Shown: positions 8,957 through 18,854, counted from the stretch's first letter. The stretch: DNA of 64,000 nucleotides from Pseudoxanthomonas sp. J35 (GCF_000513995.1 NZ_KI911337.1:2067-66066); one strand, 5' to 3'. Notes: generated by a model from the sequence alone, not told the origin. Translations and numbers: made by a program.

Positions 8957-10408
8957 ATGAACATGCGATTCCTGGCCGGGTGGAAGTCCCGGTTCTATGC
9001 CGTGTGCCTGACGATGCTGGTTTCGGCCATGGCAACCACCTCCTTCGCCGCGCAGGCGCAGGAAGAAACCGCCGCGCCGGCCGCCGGAGAAGTGGCCGCC
9101 GAGGTCGCCGCGGCGGCCGACGCCGCCGGCGAGGCCGTGGCCGAAGTGGCCGCCGCGGCCGTCGTCGAAGAAGCCGCGCCGGCCGAGGAGGAGGCTTCGC
9201 TGGATTCCGGCGACACCGCCTGGATGCTGACCTCCACCATGCTGGTCCTGCTGATGATCGTGCCCGGCCTGGCCCTGTTCTACGGCGGCCTGGTGCGCAG
9301 CAAGAACGTGCTGTCGGTGCTCAGCCAGGTGATGGTCGTCGCCTCGGTGGTGATCGTGCTGTGGGCCTTCTACGGCTACAGCGCGGTGTTCTCCGAGGGC
9401 AACGCGTTCTTCGGCTCGTTCAAGGAGAAGGCGTTCCTGGCCGGCATCACCACCGCCAGCCTCAGCGGCACCATCCCGGAGCTGCTGTTCGTCGCCTTCC
9501 AGTCGACCTTCGCCGCCATCACCACCGCGCTGATCGTCGGCGCCTTCGCCGAGCGCATCAAGTTCAAGGCGGTGCTGCTGTTCTCGGTGCTGTGGTTCAC
9601 CTTCAGCTACATCCCGATGGCGCACATCGTCTGGGGCGGCGGCTACCTCGCCGAGCTGGGTGCGATCGACTTCGCCGGCGGCACCGTGGTCCACATCAAC
9701 GCGGGCGTGGCCGGCCTGGTCGGCGCGTACTTCGTCGGCAAGCGCCTGGGCTTCGGCCAGGTCGCGCTGAAGCCGCACAATGTGCCGTTCACCTTCATCG
9801 GCGCCTCCCTGCTGTGGATCGGCTGGTTCGGCTTCAACGCCGGTTCGGCCGCCGCCGCCAACGACACCGCCGCCCTGGCCTTCATCAACACCATCCTCGC
9901 CACCTCGGCGGCGATCGTCGGCTGGACCCTGGTCGAGGCCCTGACCAAGGGCAAGCCGTCTGCCCTGGGCGCGGCCTCCGGTGCGGTCGCCGGCCTGGTC
10001 GGCATCACCCCGGCCTGCGGCACCGTCGGTCCGCTGGGCGCGATCGTGGTCGGCTTCGCCGCCGGCGTGATCTGCGTGTGGGGCGTCACCGGCCTGAAGA
10101 AGCTGCTGAAGGTCGACGACACCGCGGACGTGTTCGGCGTGCACGGCGTCGGCGGCATCGTCGGCGCGATCCTCACCGGCGTGTTCACCGCGCCGTCGCT
10201 GGGCGGTACCGGCGACGCCGACTTCGACATCGGCCACCAGGTGTGGGTGCAGGTGGTCAGCGTCGGCTTCACCATCGTCTGGTGCGCCGTGGTCACGGTC
10301 GTCGCCCTGCTCATCGCCAAGGTGCTGTTCGGCCTGCGCGTCAACGAAGAGGCCGAGCGTGTCGGCCTGGACATCAGCTCGCACGGCGAATCCGCCTACG
10401 AGGCCTGA
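8957..10408 (+). CDS. amtB: Ammonium transporter
   Basis: This trimeric inner-membrane channel takes up ammonium. The 483-residue protein has a signal peptide (about residues 1-33). An acidic/alanine-rich extracellular segment of about 45 residues follows, then the 11-helix Amt core beginning near residue 80. Conserved features are GLALFYGGLVRSKN, the first pore histidine region (VVHINAG) and FGVHGVGGIVG. The Ala/Glu-rich N-terminal extension is not part of the usual core and is low-complexity. The gene is 20 bp downstream of glnK and is closed by a good terminator. Confidence 0.96.
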   Translation: MNMRFLAGWKSRFYAVCLTMLVSAMATTSFAAQAQEETAAPAAGEVAAEVAAAADAAGEAVAEVAAAAVVEEAAPAEEEASLDSGDTAWMLTSTMLVLLMIVPGLALFYGGLVRSKNVLSVLSQVMVVASVVIVLWAFYGYSAVFSEGNAFFGSFKEKAFLAGITTASLSGTIPELLFVAFQSTFAAITTALIVGAFAERIKFKAVLLFSVLWFTFSYIPMAHIVWGGGYLAELGAIDFAGGTVVHINAGVAGLVGAYFVGKRLGFGQVALKPHNVPFTFIGASLLWIGWFGFNAGSAAAANDTAALAFINTILATSAAIVGWTLVEALTKGKPSALGAASGAVAGLVGITPACGTVGPLGAIVVGFAAGVICVWGVTGLKKLLKVDDTADVFGVHGVGGIVGAILTGVFTAPSLGGTGDADFDIGHQVWVQVVSVGFTIVWCAVVTVVALLIAKVLFGLRVNEEAERVGLDISSHGESAYEA

Positions 10409-10420
10409 TCGACGTAACGA

Positions 10421-10456
10421 CCGGTCCGCGGCACGCCGCCGCGGACCGGGGTTTTT
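10421..10456 (+). terminator. Rho-independent terminator of glnK-amtB
   Basis: An 11-bp perfect stem, CCGGTCCGCGG / CCGCGGACCGG, with a 7-base loop, is followed after two bases by TTTTT (10452-10456). It starts 12 bp after the amtB stop codon. The rest of the 253-bp gap to the amidase gene (10457-10661) shows no supported feature. Confidence 0.93.
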
Positions 10457-10661
10457 CCACCGGGGCCACCGCTTCCCGCGGCGGCCTCCGGAGACGCGCA
10501 CGGCCGGGGGGCGCAGCGCAACAGCCACTGCCGAGGTGATCCCGTGTTCGCGGCTTCCTTCCGCATCCGCAGCAGCCGTTCCCGCCCGCCTGCGGGCGAC
10601 GGCGGTCGCGGACCGCGCGTGCGGCCCTTGCCTTCCGCGGCGCATCCCGCTGCAATGAGGC

Positions 10662-11408
10662 ATGGCCAACGTGTTCCGTCACACCCCGATCATCGCGCTC
10701 GCCCTGCTGCTGGGCGCCTGCGCGCAGGCGCCGGTACGCAACCCCATCGCGCAGTGGGAAGCCTCGCCGAACCACGACGAGCGCCGCGCGACCATCATCG
10801 TGCTGCATGCGACCGAGCAGGAATCGGTCGCGCAGAGCCTGCTCACCCTTCGTACCGCCAACAGCGGCGGGCCGGTGAGCTCGCACTACCTGGTCGGCGC
10901 CGGCGGCGACCTGTACCAGCTGGTCGAGGACTCGCGTCGCGCCTGGCACGCCGGCGGCGGCAACTGGGGCACGATCACCGACCTCAACTCCGCCTCCATC
11001 GGCATCGAGCTGGACAACGATGGTGGTGAACCGTTCCCGCCCGCGCAGATCGACGCGCTGCTGCGCCTGCTCGAAGACCTGTGCACGCGCCTGGGCATCC
11101 CGCGCCACGCGGTCATCGCTCACGCCGACCTGGCGCCGACCCGCAAGCGCGATCCCGGCGCGCAGTTCCCGTGGGCCGAGCTGGCCCGCGCCGGCTTCGG
11201 CCTGTGGCCGGATCCGGCCGATGGCGATCCGCCGCCAGGCTTCGACCCGTGGCTGGCGATGCAGGCCATCGGCTGGCCGCTGGACGACCGCGCCGCGGCC
11301 GTGCGCGCCTATCGCCGGCATTACCGCGGCGACGAGGCCGACACCCTCGACGCGGAAGACCTCCGCATCCTGCATTCGCTGGTCCAGCAGGCCCGCAAGC
11401 GGCGCTGA
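10662..11408 (+). CDS. N-acetylmuramoyl-L-alanine amidase, AmpD/AmiD-like lipoprotein
   Basis: The predicted zinc amidase cleaves the bond between N-acetylmuramic acid and the stem peptide, for envelope recycling or remodelling. The 248-residue protein starts with a lipoprotein signal (LLLGAC, lipidation at C20), so it is likely AmiD-like and envelope-anchored rather than the cytoplasmic AmpD. Zinc ligands are visible as H49 (VLHATEQ), H154 (IAHADLAP) and D164 (KRDPG). A C-terminal peptidoglycan-binding-like helical region follows the PGFDPW segment. The ATG at 10662 follows TGAGG. It sits between amtB and ntrB, with no evident link to nitrogen control. Confidence 0.9.
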   Translation: MANVFRHTPIIALALLLGACAQAPVRNPIAQWEASPNHDERRATIIVLHATEQESVAQSLLTLRTANSGGPVSSHYLVGAGGDLYQLVEDSRRAWHAGGGNWGTITDLNSASIGIELDNDGGEPFPPAQIDALLRLLEDLCTRLGIPRHAVIAHADLAPTRKRDPGAQFPWAELARAGFGLWPDPADGDPPPGFDPWLAMQAIGWPLDDRAAAVRAYRRHYRGDEADTLDAEDLRILHSLVQQARKRR

Positions 11409-11445
11409 ACCCCGGCGCGGCGCGGGATCGCGCCGGACCGTGTCT

Positions 11446-11462
11446 TGCACTAAATTGGTGCA
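11446..11462. promoter_or_regulatory. NtrC box abutting the ntrB start codon
   Basis: TGCACTAAATTGGTGCA matches the NtrC consensus TGCACY-N4-TGGTGCA at every specified position. It ends on the base just before the ATG at 11463. An NtrC dimer bound here would cover the ribosome-site region of the gene and the end of any promoter, so negative autoregulation of ntrBC is likely. No Shine-Dalgarno sequence fits between box and start. Confidence 0.85.
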
Positions 11463-12514
11463 ATGGACGTGAGTACGCCGAGCGCCGCCCCGACCCTGGA
11501 GCAGCTGACCACCCCCGTGGCCTGGACCGATGCGCAGGCGCGCATCGCCGGGGTCAATCCGGCGTTCCCGCGCTGGCTGGGCATCGGCCCGCGCCGCCTG
11601 CTCGGCCAGCCGCTGGCCGCGCTGGAAGTGGAGGGCGAGGCCCTGGCCCGCTTCCTCGAGCAGGAGGAGCGCGAGGTCCTGCGCCTGCACCGGATCGCGC
11701 TGGGCGTGCCCGGCGAGGCGCCGCGCTACGCCGACGGCTGGGTCACCCGCACCGCCGACGGCTGGCTGCTGGAAGCGCACCCGGCCGACGCCTTCCCCGC
11801 GCCAGACCCGGCCCAGGCCCTGCCCGGCGCCCTGCAGGCCGCGCTCAAGGGCCTGGCCCACGAACTGCGCAATCCGCTGGCCGGGCTCAAGGGCGCCGCG
11901 CAGCTGCTGGCGCGCCGCGCCGCCGCGCGCCCGGACGACAGCGGCGAACGCGAGCTGCTGGACCTGATCGGCGCGGAGATCGACCGCCTCAGCCAGCTGG
12001 TCGACCAGCTGATGTCGCCGGCACCGCAGCGCCCGCATGCGCCGCTCAACATCCACGCCGTGCTCGAGCGGGTGCTGCGCCTGGTCGAGGCCGAGGGCGG
12101 CTGGAGCGTGCGCGTGCAGCGCGACTACGACCCCAGCATCCCCGAGTTCCCCGGCGACGCCGACCGCCTCACCCAGGCGGTGTGGAACCTGGTGCGCAAC
12201 GCGCTGGAGGCCGGCGCCTCCACCATCATCCTGCGCACCCGCGTCGAGAACGGCCTGCACATCCGCGAACACCTGCACCCGCGCGCGCTGCGCGTGGAGA
12301 TCGTCGACGACGGCCGCGGCGTGCCCGACGAACTGGCCGAGCACCTGTTCCTGCCGCTGGTCAGCGGCCGCGCCGAAGGCACCGGACTGGGCCTGGCCCT
12401 GGCCCACCAGGTCGCGCGCGAACACCGCGGCTCGCTGACCTTCCGCTCGCGCCCCGGCCATACCGTCTTCACCCTGCTGCTGCCGCAGAACGACACCGAA
12501 GGAGCAACACCTGC

Positions 12515-12518
<4 letters not shown>
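11463..12518 (+). CDS. ntrB: Nitrogen regulation sensor histidine kinase NtrB
   Basis: This cytoplasmic kinase/phosphatase controls NtrC phosphorylation in response to PII. The 351-residue protein has an N-terminal PAS-like region (about 15-110), a DHp helix with the phospho-accepting H133 (LAHELRNPLAGLKGAAQLL) and an ATPase domain. The ATPase domain shows an N-box (VWNLVRNALEAG), a G1 box (VDDGRGVPD) and a G2 box (GTGLGLA). The start codon touches an NtrC box and has no ribosome site, so translation may be leaderless or weak. It overlaps ntrC by the four bases ATGA. Confidence 0.95.
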
Positions 12519-13966
<1,448 letters not shown>

Positions 13967-14210
13967 GGCCCATGTCCGCTCCCTCTCCCCCGGGGGAAGA
14001 GGGGCTATCGCGCGGCGCCTTTGTAGAGCGGGGCTCGCCCCGCTCCCACCTATCCGTAGCCGCCGCCCGATCAGAAGCGGCCGTGGTCGCGCTGCCTTTC
14101 ACGGGCGCCGGGACATCCAGCGTGGGAGTCGGGCAAGCCCGACTCTACCGTTCATTCCATCTGCACCGGCCGGGCCCGTATCCTGCGCGTTTTCCAAAGG
14201 GAGACCGCAT
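13967..14210. other. Repeat-bearing gap between ntrC and sodC
   Basis: This 244-bp stretch holds a CTCTCCCCC/GGGGGAAGAG palindrome (about 13981-14004) and one R1 unit (14023-14148). The last 60 bp before sodC contain its ribosome site and presumably its promoter; no clear -35/-10 pair is visible. Confidence 0.7.
14023..14148. repeat. R1 composite intergenic repeat, direct orientation
   Basis: This 126-bp unit starts GTAGAGCGGGGC-tc-GCCCCGCTCCC and ends GGGAGTCGGGC-aa-GCCCGACTCTAC. Its linker is more diverged than those at 1381 and 1524 but keeps the GCCCGATCAGAAGCGG and GGACATCC-GCGTG blocks. Confidence 0.85.
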
Positions 14211-14774
14211 ATGCACAAGCACAGGATCCTCGCGCCGCTCGGACTGCTCGCCCTGGCCGCATGCAGCACCACGCCGCCGCCGGCTCCGGAACCGGCACCT
14301 CCGGCCCCGGTCAGTACCGCGCAGCAGGCCGAGGCCGTGCTCGCTTCGGCCTCCGGCAGCCGGGTCAGCGGCAAGCTCACCCTGGCGCCGATGGGCGACG
14401 GCGTGCACATCAGCGGCGAAGTCGGCGGCCTCGCGCCGCAGGGCCAGTTCGGCTTCCACGTGCACGAGAAGGGCGACTGCAGCGCGGTCGACGCGACCAG
14501 CGCCGGCGGCCACTTCAATCCGGCCGCCACCGCGCACGGCCGCGCCGGCACCGCGACCCACCACGCCGGCGACATGGACAACATCACCAGCAATGCCGAG
14601 GGCGTGGCCACGGTCAACGTGCACCTGCGCGGCGTGACCCTCGGCGGCGGCGCGACCAACGACATCGCCGGCCGCGCGGTGATCGTCCATGCGTCCGCGG
14701 ACGACTACCAGAGCCAGCCGGCCGGCAACGCCGGCGCCCGCGTGGCCTGCGGCATCATCAAGGTCGTGCGCTGA
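14211..14774 (+). CDS. sodC: Superoxide dismutase [Cu-Zn], lipoprotein
   Basis: This periplasmic enzyme dismutates superoxide and protects the envelope. The 187-residue protein has a lipoprotein signal with lipidation at C18 (LALAAC) and a Pro-rich spacer. In the SOD fold, copper ligands H83 and H85 (GFHVHEKGDC), H101 (GGHFNP) and H109 are visible, plus C90 and the C-terminal VACGIIKV for the structural disulfide. The ATG at 14211 follows AAAGGGAG. It appears to be monocistronic between repeat-rich gaps. Confidence 0.95.
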   Translation: MHKHRILAPLGLLALAACSTTPPPAPEPAPPAPVSTAQQAEAVLASASGSRVSGKLTLAPMGDGVHISGEVGGLAPQGQFGFHVHEKGDCSAVDATSAGGHFNPAATAHGRAGTATHHAGDMDNITSNAEGVATVNVHLRGVTLGGGATNDIAGRAVIVHASADDYQSQPAGNAGARVACGIIKVVR

Positions 14775-15084
14775 CGCGGAAAGCGACCAGGAGCCCCTCT
14801 CCCGCCGGGAGAGGGGAGATAGAAGCCACGACCTCAACGGTTCGAAAGACGCGGTAGCGCGGGGGTAGCCAGAAGCGTCCCGCTGGGCGACGCGGTGAAG
14901 GCTGGCGCGTGGCGACGCGTCAGGCGTCGCCAGCGCCCGAGTGCATTCCCGGCGCGGACGCGGAACCGCGCGATGCGGCATACCGCCGTGCTGCCGCGGC
15001 TCCGTCCGGAGCCGGCGCCCCAGCGCTCTCGCCGTTGCTGCTGCAATCGGCGCGCCACTTCCGCCAAGCGGCTGCGGTCCCCTT

Positions 15085-15114
15085 ACCCGGATGCGCTTCG
15101 CTTATCCGGGCTAC
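15085..15114. repeat. R2 REP-like palindrome
   Basis: The element reads on the minus strand as GTAGCCCGGATAAGCGAAGC then GCATCCGGGT. Its arms CCCGGAT and ATCCGGG are complementary and its centre GCGAAGCGC is partly self-complementary. Confidence 0.8.
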
Positions 15115-15170
15115 GCGACGGTGCCGTCGCCTGGAGCGCCTTCTTCCGATCAAGCGGCTGAGGCCCCTGG

Positions 15171-15200
15171 CCCCGGGTGCGCTTCGCTTGCCCGGGCTAC
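15171..15200. repeat. R2 REP-like palindrome
   Basis: A second R2 copy with the same orientation as the one at 15085, on the minus strand GTAGCCCGGGCAAGCGAAGC then GCACCCGGGG. It lies just before the stop codon of the gene at 15211. Confidence 0.8.
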
Positions 15201-15210
15201 TCTCCTCAAC

Positions 15211-16080
15211 TCAGCTGAGGAGGGCGCGGGCGTCCTGCTGGCCGTCGCAGTGGACGTAGAGGACGGGGATGCCGTGGGCTTCGAGGACCGCGGCGAGCTG
15301 GCGCTGGCGGGCGAGGAACAGCTCATAGGCGCGCTGCAGCCTGTCGCAGTCGCCCTGGCCGCCGTGGTAGTGCGTGCACCAGCCGGCCGGATCGAACAGG
15401 GCCATGCGCGCTTCGCCGCCTTCAAGCCGCAGCAGCGGTTCCGGGCCGGCATCCAGCCACTCCACCGCCTGCGGCGCCAGCAGCGCCGCCTCGACCAGGT
15501 TCCACAGTGCCGACAGGCCCTGGTTGTCGTACTGCATGGCCATCATCGCGGCCAGGTCGTGCACGCTGAAGTAGCGCGCGTGCTCGATCCGCGCCTCGAA
15601 ACCATCCTGCGCCAGCAACGCGGTTTGCGGCTGGGCCATGCCCAGCGCCAGCAGCTTCTCTTCCAGGGCCTCGGCGACCGGCCCCAGCACCTCGGCAGGA
15701 CCGGCCAGCACGAACGGCAGCACGCGCAGGCCGCCGCCGACCAGGGCCGGATCGGCCTGCAAAGGCATCGGGATCCCGCCGTCGGCGGCCGCGCCGAAGG
15801 CGACCACGCGCGGTCCGCTGTTGCGGCCAGGCGCACGCGCGTGCAGCTCCTCCAGGCGCCGATGCAGCGACCAGCCGGGACGCAGGGCCTCGGCCGGGTC
15901 GAAGTGGGCCGCCCCCAGCACCAGGTCCAGCCCGGCAACGCCATCGACCAGGCGGGCCAGGTCGCGGCCGATGCCGACCGCCAGCTCGCCGGCGGCCTCC
16001 TGGGACAGCGCGGCCTTGCCCGGCGCCTGGCCGCCGGCCAGCTCCAGCGCGAACACGCCCCTGAACACGGCCTCAGCCAT
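15211..16080 (-). CDS. Conserved-looking hypothetical protein, 289 aa
   Basis: I do not recognise a family. The protein is 289 residues, acidic and Ala/Leu-rich, with no signal peptide or membrane segment, so probably cytoplasmic. Aromatic and charged motifs such as ARYFSVHDLAAMMAMQYDNQ and FDPAGWCTHYHGGQGDCDRL look like a folded, selected protein, and codon use matches the neighbours. A hydrophobic stretch near residues 110-130 (LRVLPFVLAGPAE) is too short for a helix across the membrane. It is divergent from a thiolase gene and shares a 160-bp promoter region with it. A CATAAT -10-like box lies on its strand at about 16178-16183. Confidence 0.75.
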   Translation of the reverse strand: MAEAVFRGVFALELAGGQAPGKAALSQEAAGELAVGIGRDLARLVDGVAGLDLVLGAAHFDPAEALRPGWSLHRRLEELHARAPGRNSGPRVVAFGAAADGGIPMPLQADPALVGGGLRVLPFVLAGPAEVLGPVAEALEEKLLALGMAQPQTALLAQDGFEARIEHARYFSVHDLAAMMAMQYDNQGLSALWNLVEAALLAPQAVEWLDAGPEPLLRLEGGEARMALFDPAGWCTHYHGGQGDCDRLQRAYELFLARQRQLAAVLEAHGIPVLYVHCDGQQDARALLS

Positions 16081-16143
16081 GGGCCGGGCCCGTGGAAGCG
16101 GTACGGGGGCAGGATTTTTTCATGGCTGGAAGGCTGCGGATCA

Positions 16144-16172
16144 TTGGCCGTCTGTCGGGTCGAGGCTACACT
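16144..16172 (+). promoter_or_regulatory. Sigma-70-type promoter of the thiolase gene
   Basis: TTGGCC at 16144-16149 and TACACT at 16167-16172 are separated by exactly 17 bp. The start would fall near 16180, about 60 bp before the ATG and just before the inverted repeat at 16189. Confidence 0.55.
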
Positions 16173-16188
16173 GCGGCATTATGCATTC

Positions 16189-16204
16189 GCTTGCGTATGC
16201 AAGC
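16189..16204. promoter_or_regulatory. Perfect 16-bp inverted repeat, operator candidate
   Basis: GCTTGC-GTAT-GCAAGC is a perfect dyad 36 bp before the thiolase ATG. It lies just downstream of the predicted plus-strand start and over the -35 region expected for the divergent gene. It is the size of a TetR- or GntR-type operator; fatty-acid-responsive control of the thiolase is a guess. Confidence 0.55.
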
Positions 16205-16240
16205 CGTGTCCACCGAATGGAATCCACCCGAGGTCACCCC

Positions 16241-17518
16241 ATGCCCGCACCCCGTCCCGTCGCCATCCTCGGCGGCGTCCGCATTCCGTTCTGCCGCCAG
16301 AACACCGCCTACTCGGACGTGGGCAACCTGGGGATGTCGGTGCGGACCCTCGGCGCGCTGGTCGAGCGCTTCGGCCTGCATGGCCAGCAGCTGGGCGAAG
16401 TGGCCATGGGCGCGGTCATCAAGCATTCCTCGGACTGGAACCTGGGCCGCGAGGCGGCGCTGTCGTCGGGCCTGTCGCCGCTGACCCCGGGCATCACCCT
16501 GCAGCGCGCCTGCGGCACCTCGCTGGATTCGATCATCACCATCGCCAACAAGATCGCCGTCGGCCAGATCGAGTCGGGCATCGGCGGCGGTTCGGACACC
16601 ACTTCCGACGTGCCGATCGTCTACGGCAAGAAGCTGCGCGCGCGCCTGCTGGCCGCCAACCGCGCCAGGACCACGAAGGACAAGCTGGCCGCGTTCAAGG
16701 GCTTCAAGCTGTCCGAGCTCAAGCCCGAATTCCCGGGCGTGGCCGAGCCGCGCACCGGCAAGAGCATGGGCGACCACTGCGAGGACATGGCCAAGGAGTG
16801 GAACATCTCCCGCGACTCGCAGGACGAGTGGGCGGTGTCCTCGCACAGGAAGCTGGCGGCGGCCTACGAGCGCGGCTTCTTCTCCGACCTGATCGCGCCG
16901 TTCCGCGGCGTGGAGCGCGACAACATCCTGCGCCCGGACACCTCGCTGGAGAAGCTGGCCACGCTGAAGCCGGCGTTCGACAAGACCTCCGGCCGCGGCA
17001 CGCTGACCGCCGCCAACTCCACCCCGCTGACCGACGGCGCCGCCGCGGTGCTGCTGTCCACCGAAGAGTGGGCGCGCGCGCACGGCCACGAGCCGCTGGC
17101 CTACCTCAAGGACGCGCAGGTGTCGGCGGTGGACTTCGTGCATGGCGAAGGCCTGCTGATGGCGCCGACCGTGGCCGTGCCGGAGATGCTCAAGCGCCAC
17201 GGCCTCACCCTGCAGGATTTCGACATCTACGAGATCCACGAGGCCTTCGCCGCGCAGGTGCTGTGCACGCTGCGCGCGTGGGAGAGCGAGGACTACTGCC
17301 GCAACCGCCTGGGCCTGGATGCGCCGCTGGGCCGGATCGATCCGGAGAAGATCAACCCGGTCGGCTCCTCGCTGGCCACCGGCCATCCGTTCGCCGCCAC
17401 CGGCGCGCGCATCGTCGCCACGGCGGCCAAGCAGCTGGCCGAACGGGGCGGCGGCCGCGCGCTGGTCTCGATCTGCACCGCCGGCGGCATGGGCGTGGTG
17501 GCGATCATCGAGCGCTGA
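16241..17518 (+). CDS. Acetyl-CoA C-acyltransferase (thiolase, FadI-like)
   Basis: The thiolase cleaves 3-ketoacyl-CoA in beta-oxidation or condenses two acetyl-CoA. The 425-residue protein has nucleophile C91 (LQRACGTSLDS) and the catalytic histidine segments YEIHEAFAAQ and GHPFAATGAR. The C-terminal catalytic cysteine is in CTAGGMGVV. The long insert and overall length resemble FadI of the anaerobic/FadIJ system more than FadA. The ATG at 16241 follows GAGGT; another ATG at 16217 is possible. A hairpin after the stop separates it from convergent hemY. No fadJ-like partner is in the window. Confidence 0.9.
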   Translation: MPAPRPVAILGGVRIPFCRQNTAYSDVGNLGMSVRTLGALVERFGLHGQQLGEVAMGAVIKHSSDWNLGREAALSSGLSPLTPGITLQRACGTSLDSIITIANKIAVGQIESGIGGGSDTTSDVPIVYGKKLRARLLAANRARTTKDKLAAFKGFKLSELKPEFPGVAEPRTGKSMGDHCEDMAKEWNISRDSQDEWAVSSHRKLAAAYERGFFSDLIAPFRGVERDNILRPDTSLEKLATLKPAFDKTSGRGTLTAANSTPLTDGAAAVLLSTEEWARAHGHEPLAYLKDAQVSAVDFVHGEGLLMAPTVAVPEMLKRHGLTLQDFDIYEIHEAFAAQVLCTLRAWESEDYCRNRLGLDAPLGRIDPEKINPVGSSLATGHPFAATGARIVATAAKQLAERGGGRALVSICTAGGMGVVAIIER

Positions 17519-17544
17519 TCCGCGCACAGCATCGCCACGAAAGG

Positions 17545-17569
17545 GAAGGGCGGCCATGGGCCGCCCTTC
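17545..17569. terminator. Hairpin between convergent thiolase and hemY genes
   Basis: An 11-bp perfect stem GAAGGGCGGCC / GGCCGCCCTTC with a 3-base loop lies 27 bp after the thiolase stop and 23 bp after the hemY stop on the other strand. It probably ends both transcripts, although the U-tracts are short. Confidence 0.7.
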
Positions 17570-17591
17570 TCCGTTTCCGCCGGCCGGTTCT

Positions 17592-18854
17592 TCAGCCCTT
17601 GAGCCGCGGCAGGCCGTGCTCGTCGCGTTCCTCGGGGACCGCGAGGTCCTGGATCTTCCCGCGCAGGTCGCGCCCGGGCAGTTCCTCCGCCGGTTCGCCG
17701 CGCGCGGTGCGCACGGCGTTGGCGTAGGCACGCCGCGCCAGGGCTTCGTCGCCGGCGGCGGCGAAGCCTGCGCCCAGCTCTTCCCACGCCTCGGCGCCGG
17801 CGCCCTGTGCGATCGCCCGGTGCAGGAATTCCTGGGCCTGCAGCCACTGGCCCTGGCGGCGGGCGAGGCGGCCCAGCGTCACCAGCAGCGCCGGGCTGGC
17901 CGGATGCTGCTGCAGCCACAGCTGCGCACTGGCGCGGCGCGAGTCGACGTGGTTGATCGGCAGGCGGCCGTAGAGGTCGACCAGGCGCTCGTCCCAGCGC
18001 GTGTCGATCGCCTGTTCCAGGTGGCGCAGCGCGGCCTCGTCCCAGCGCAGCGCCGCGGCGCGTTCGGCGTAGGCGGCCACCACCGCCGGCTCCACGCGCA
18101 GCGCGCGCGGCATCGCTTCCCAGCGTTCGGCCAGCAGGTTGGCGTCGGCGGCCTCGTGCAGCGAGCGCGTGGCCAGGTCCAGCTCCAGGCGTGCCAGTGC
18201 GTCGGCCGGCAGCGCTTCCTGCTGGCGCAGCGCACCGAGCAGGCCATAGGCCTCGCCGGAGCGTCCGACCATCGCCAGGGCGCGGGCGCGCAGCAGCAGG
18301 CCGCGCGGCGGCAGCGGCTGCGCCGCGGCCACGTCCAGCGCGTTGATCGCGTCGACCGGCAGCGCACGCTCGAGCAGGCGCTCGGCCTGCAGGATCGCGT
18401 GGGTGACCGGGTCGCGTTCGGCCAGCCTGGCCAGCCACGCATCGGCCGCGGCCGCATCACCACGGCCGTCGGCTGCGCGCACCGCCGCGGCCAGGGCGAC
18501 GCTGCCGGCTTCCGGATCCTCGCCGGCGGCGCCGAGCAGGCGCTCGGCGCGCTGCCAGTGGCCGCCTTGCAGGGCGCGCAGGCCTTCGATCAGGCGCGCG
18601 CGGCCCTGGCGCTTGCGGTGCCGGGTCCAGGCACGGAACGGCAGGCGCAGCAGCGACCAGACGAAGCCGAGCACCAGCCACGCCAGCACCAGCAGCAGCA
18701 CGGCGCGCGGCAGGGTGGTGCTGTAGTCGTAGCCGCCGGCGCGCACGAGCACCGCGCCGAAGCGCGACGGATCGTGCTGCGCCAGCCACTGCGCGCCGAT
18801 CACGCCGATCACGGCGACGAGCAGCATCGCGACCAGCCAGCGGTAGGGTTTCAT
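17592..18854 (-). CDS. hemY: HemY family membrane TPR protein
   Basis: HemY-type proteins are inner-membrane proteins encoded with haem-biosynthesis genes in proteobacteria; their exact role is unsettled. The 420-residue protein has two N-terminal membrane helices (about 6-24 and 48-68). A helical TPR-like region follows, with repeated A-x-x-L-L-x-x-A patterns. The ATG at 18852-18854 follows AAGGAGG and overlaps the hemX stop by ATGA, so translation is coupled. Length and order (hemD-hemX-hemY) match the usual arrangement. It is not the protoporphyrinogen oxidase of Bacillus that carries the same name. Confidence 0.92.
   Translation of the reverse strand: MKPYRWLVAMLLVAVIGVIGAQWLAQHDPSRFGAVLVRAGGYDYSTTLPRAVLLLVLAWLVLGFVWSLLRLPFRAWTRHRKRQGRARLIEGLRALQGGHWQRAERLLGAAGEDPEAGSVALAAAVRAADGRGDAAAADAWLARLAERDPVTHAILQAERLLERALPVDAINALDVAAAQPLPPRGLLLRARALAMVGRSGEAYGLLGALRQQEALPADALARLELDLATRSLHEAADANLLAERWEAMPRALRVEPAVVAAYAERAAALRWDEAALRHLEQAIDTRWDERLVDLYGRLPINHVDSRRASAQLWLQQHPASPALLVTLGRLARRQGQWLQAQEFLHRAIAQGAGAEAWEELGAGFAAAGDEALARRAYANAVRTARGEPAEELPGRDLRGKIQDLAVPEERDEHGLPRLKG

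Larger units (their letters stand above)
14775..15210. repeat. Repeat-rich gene-free region downstream of sodC
   Basis: No gene is supported in these 436 bp. It begins with a CCCCTCTCCC/GGGAGAGGGG palindrome (about 14796-14815), which may also act as the sodC terminator. A block around 14955-15020 matches, with clear homology, part of the composite element at 21790-21875: both contain GCATCGCGCGGTTCCGC on one strand. Two R2 palindromes follow at 15085-15114 and 15171-15200. The arrangement (R2 palindrome, about 100 bp, conserved block) is shared with the 21.7-kb element. Confidence 0.75.

Noticed and set aside
11081-12514. Long N-terminal extension of the ntrC frame
   Set aside because: The frame is open only because it is antiframe to the amidase and ntrB. 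The ATG at 12515 has a ribosome site, overlaps the ntrB stop and gives a normal NtrC.
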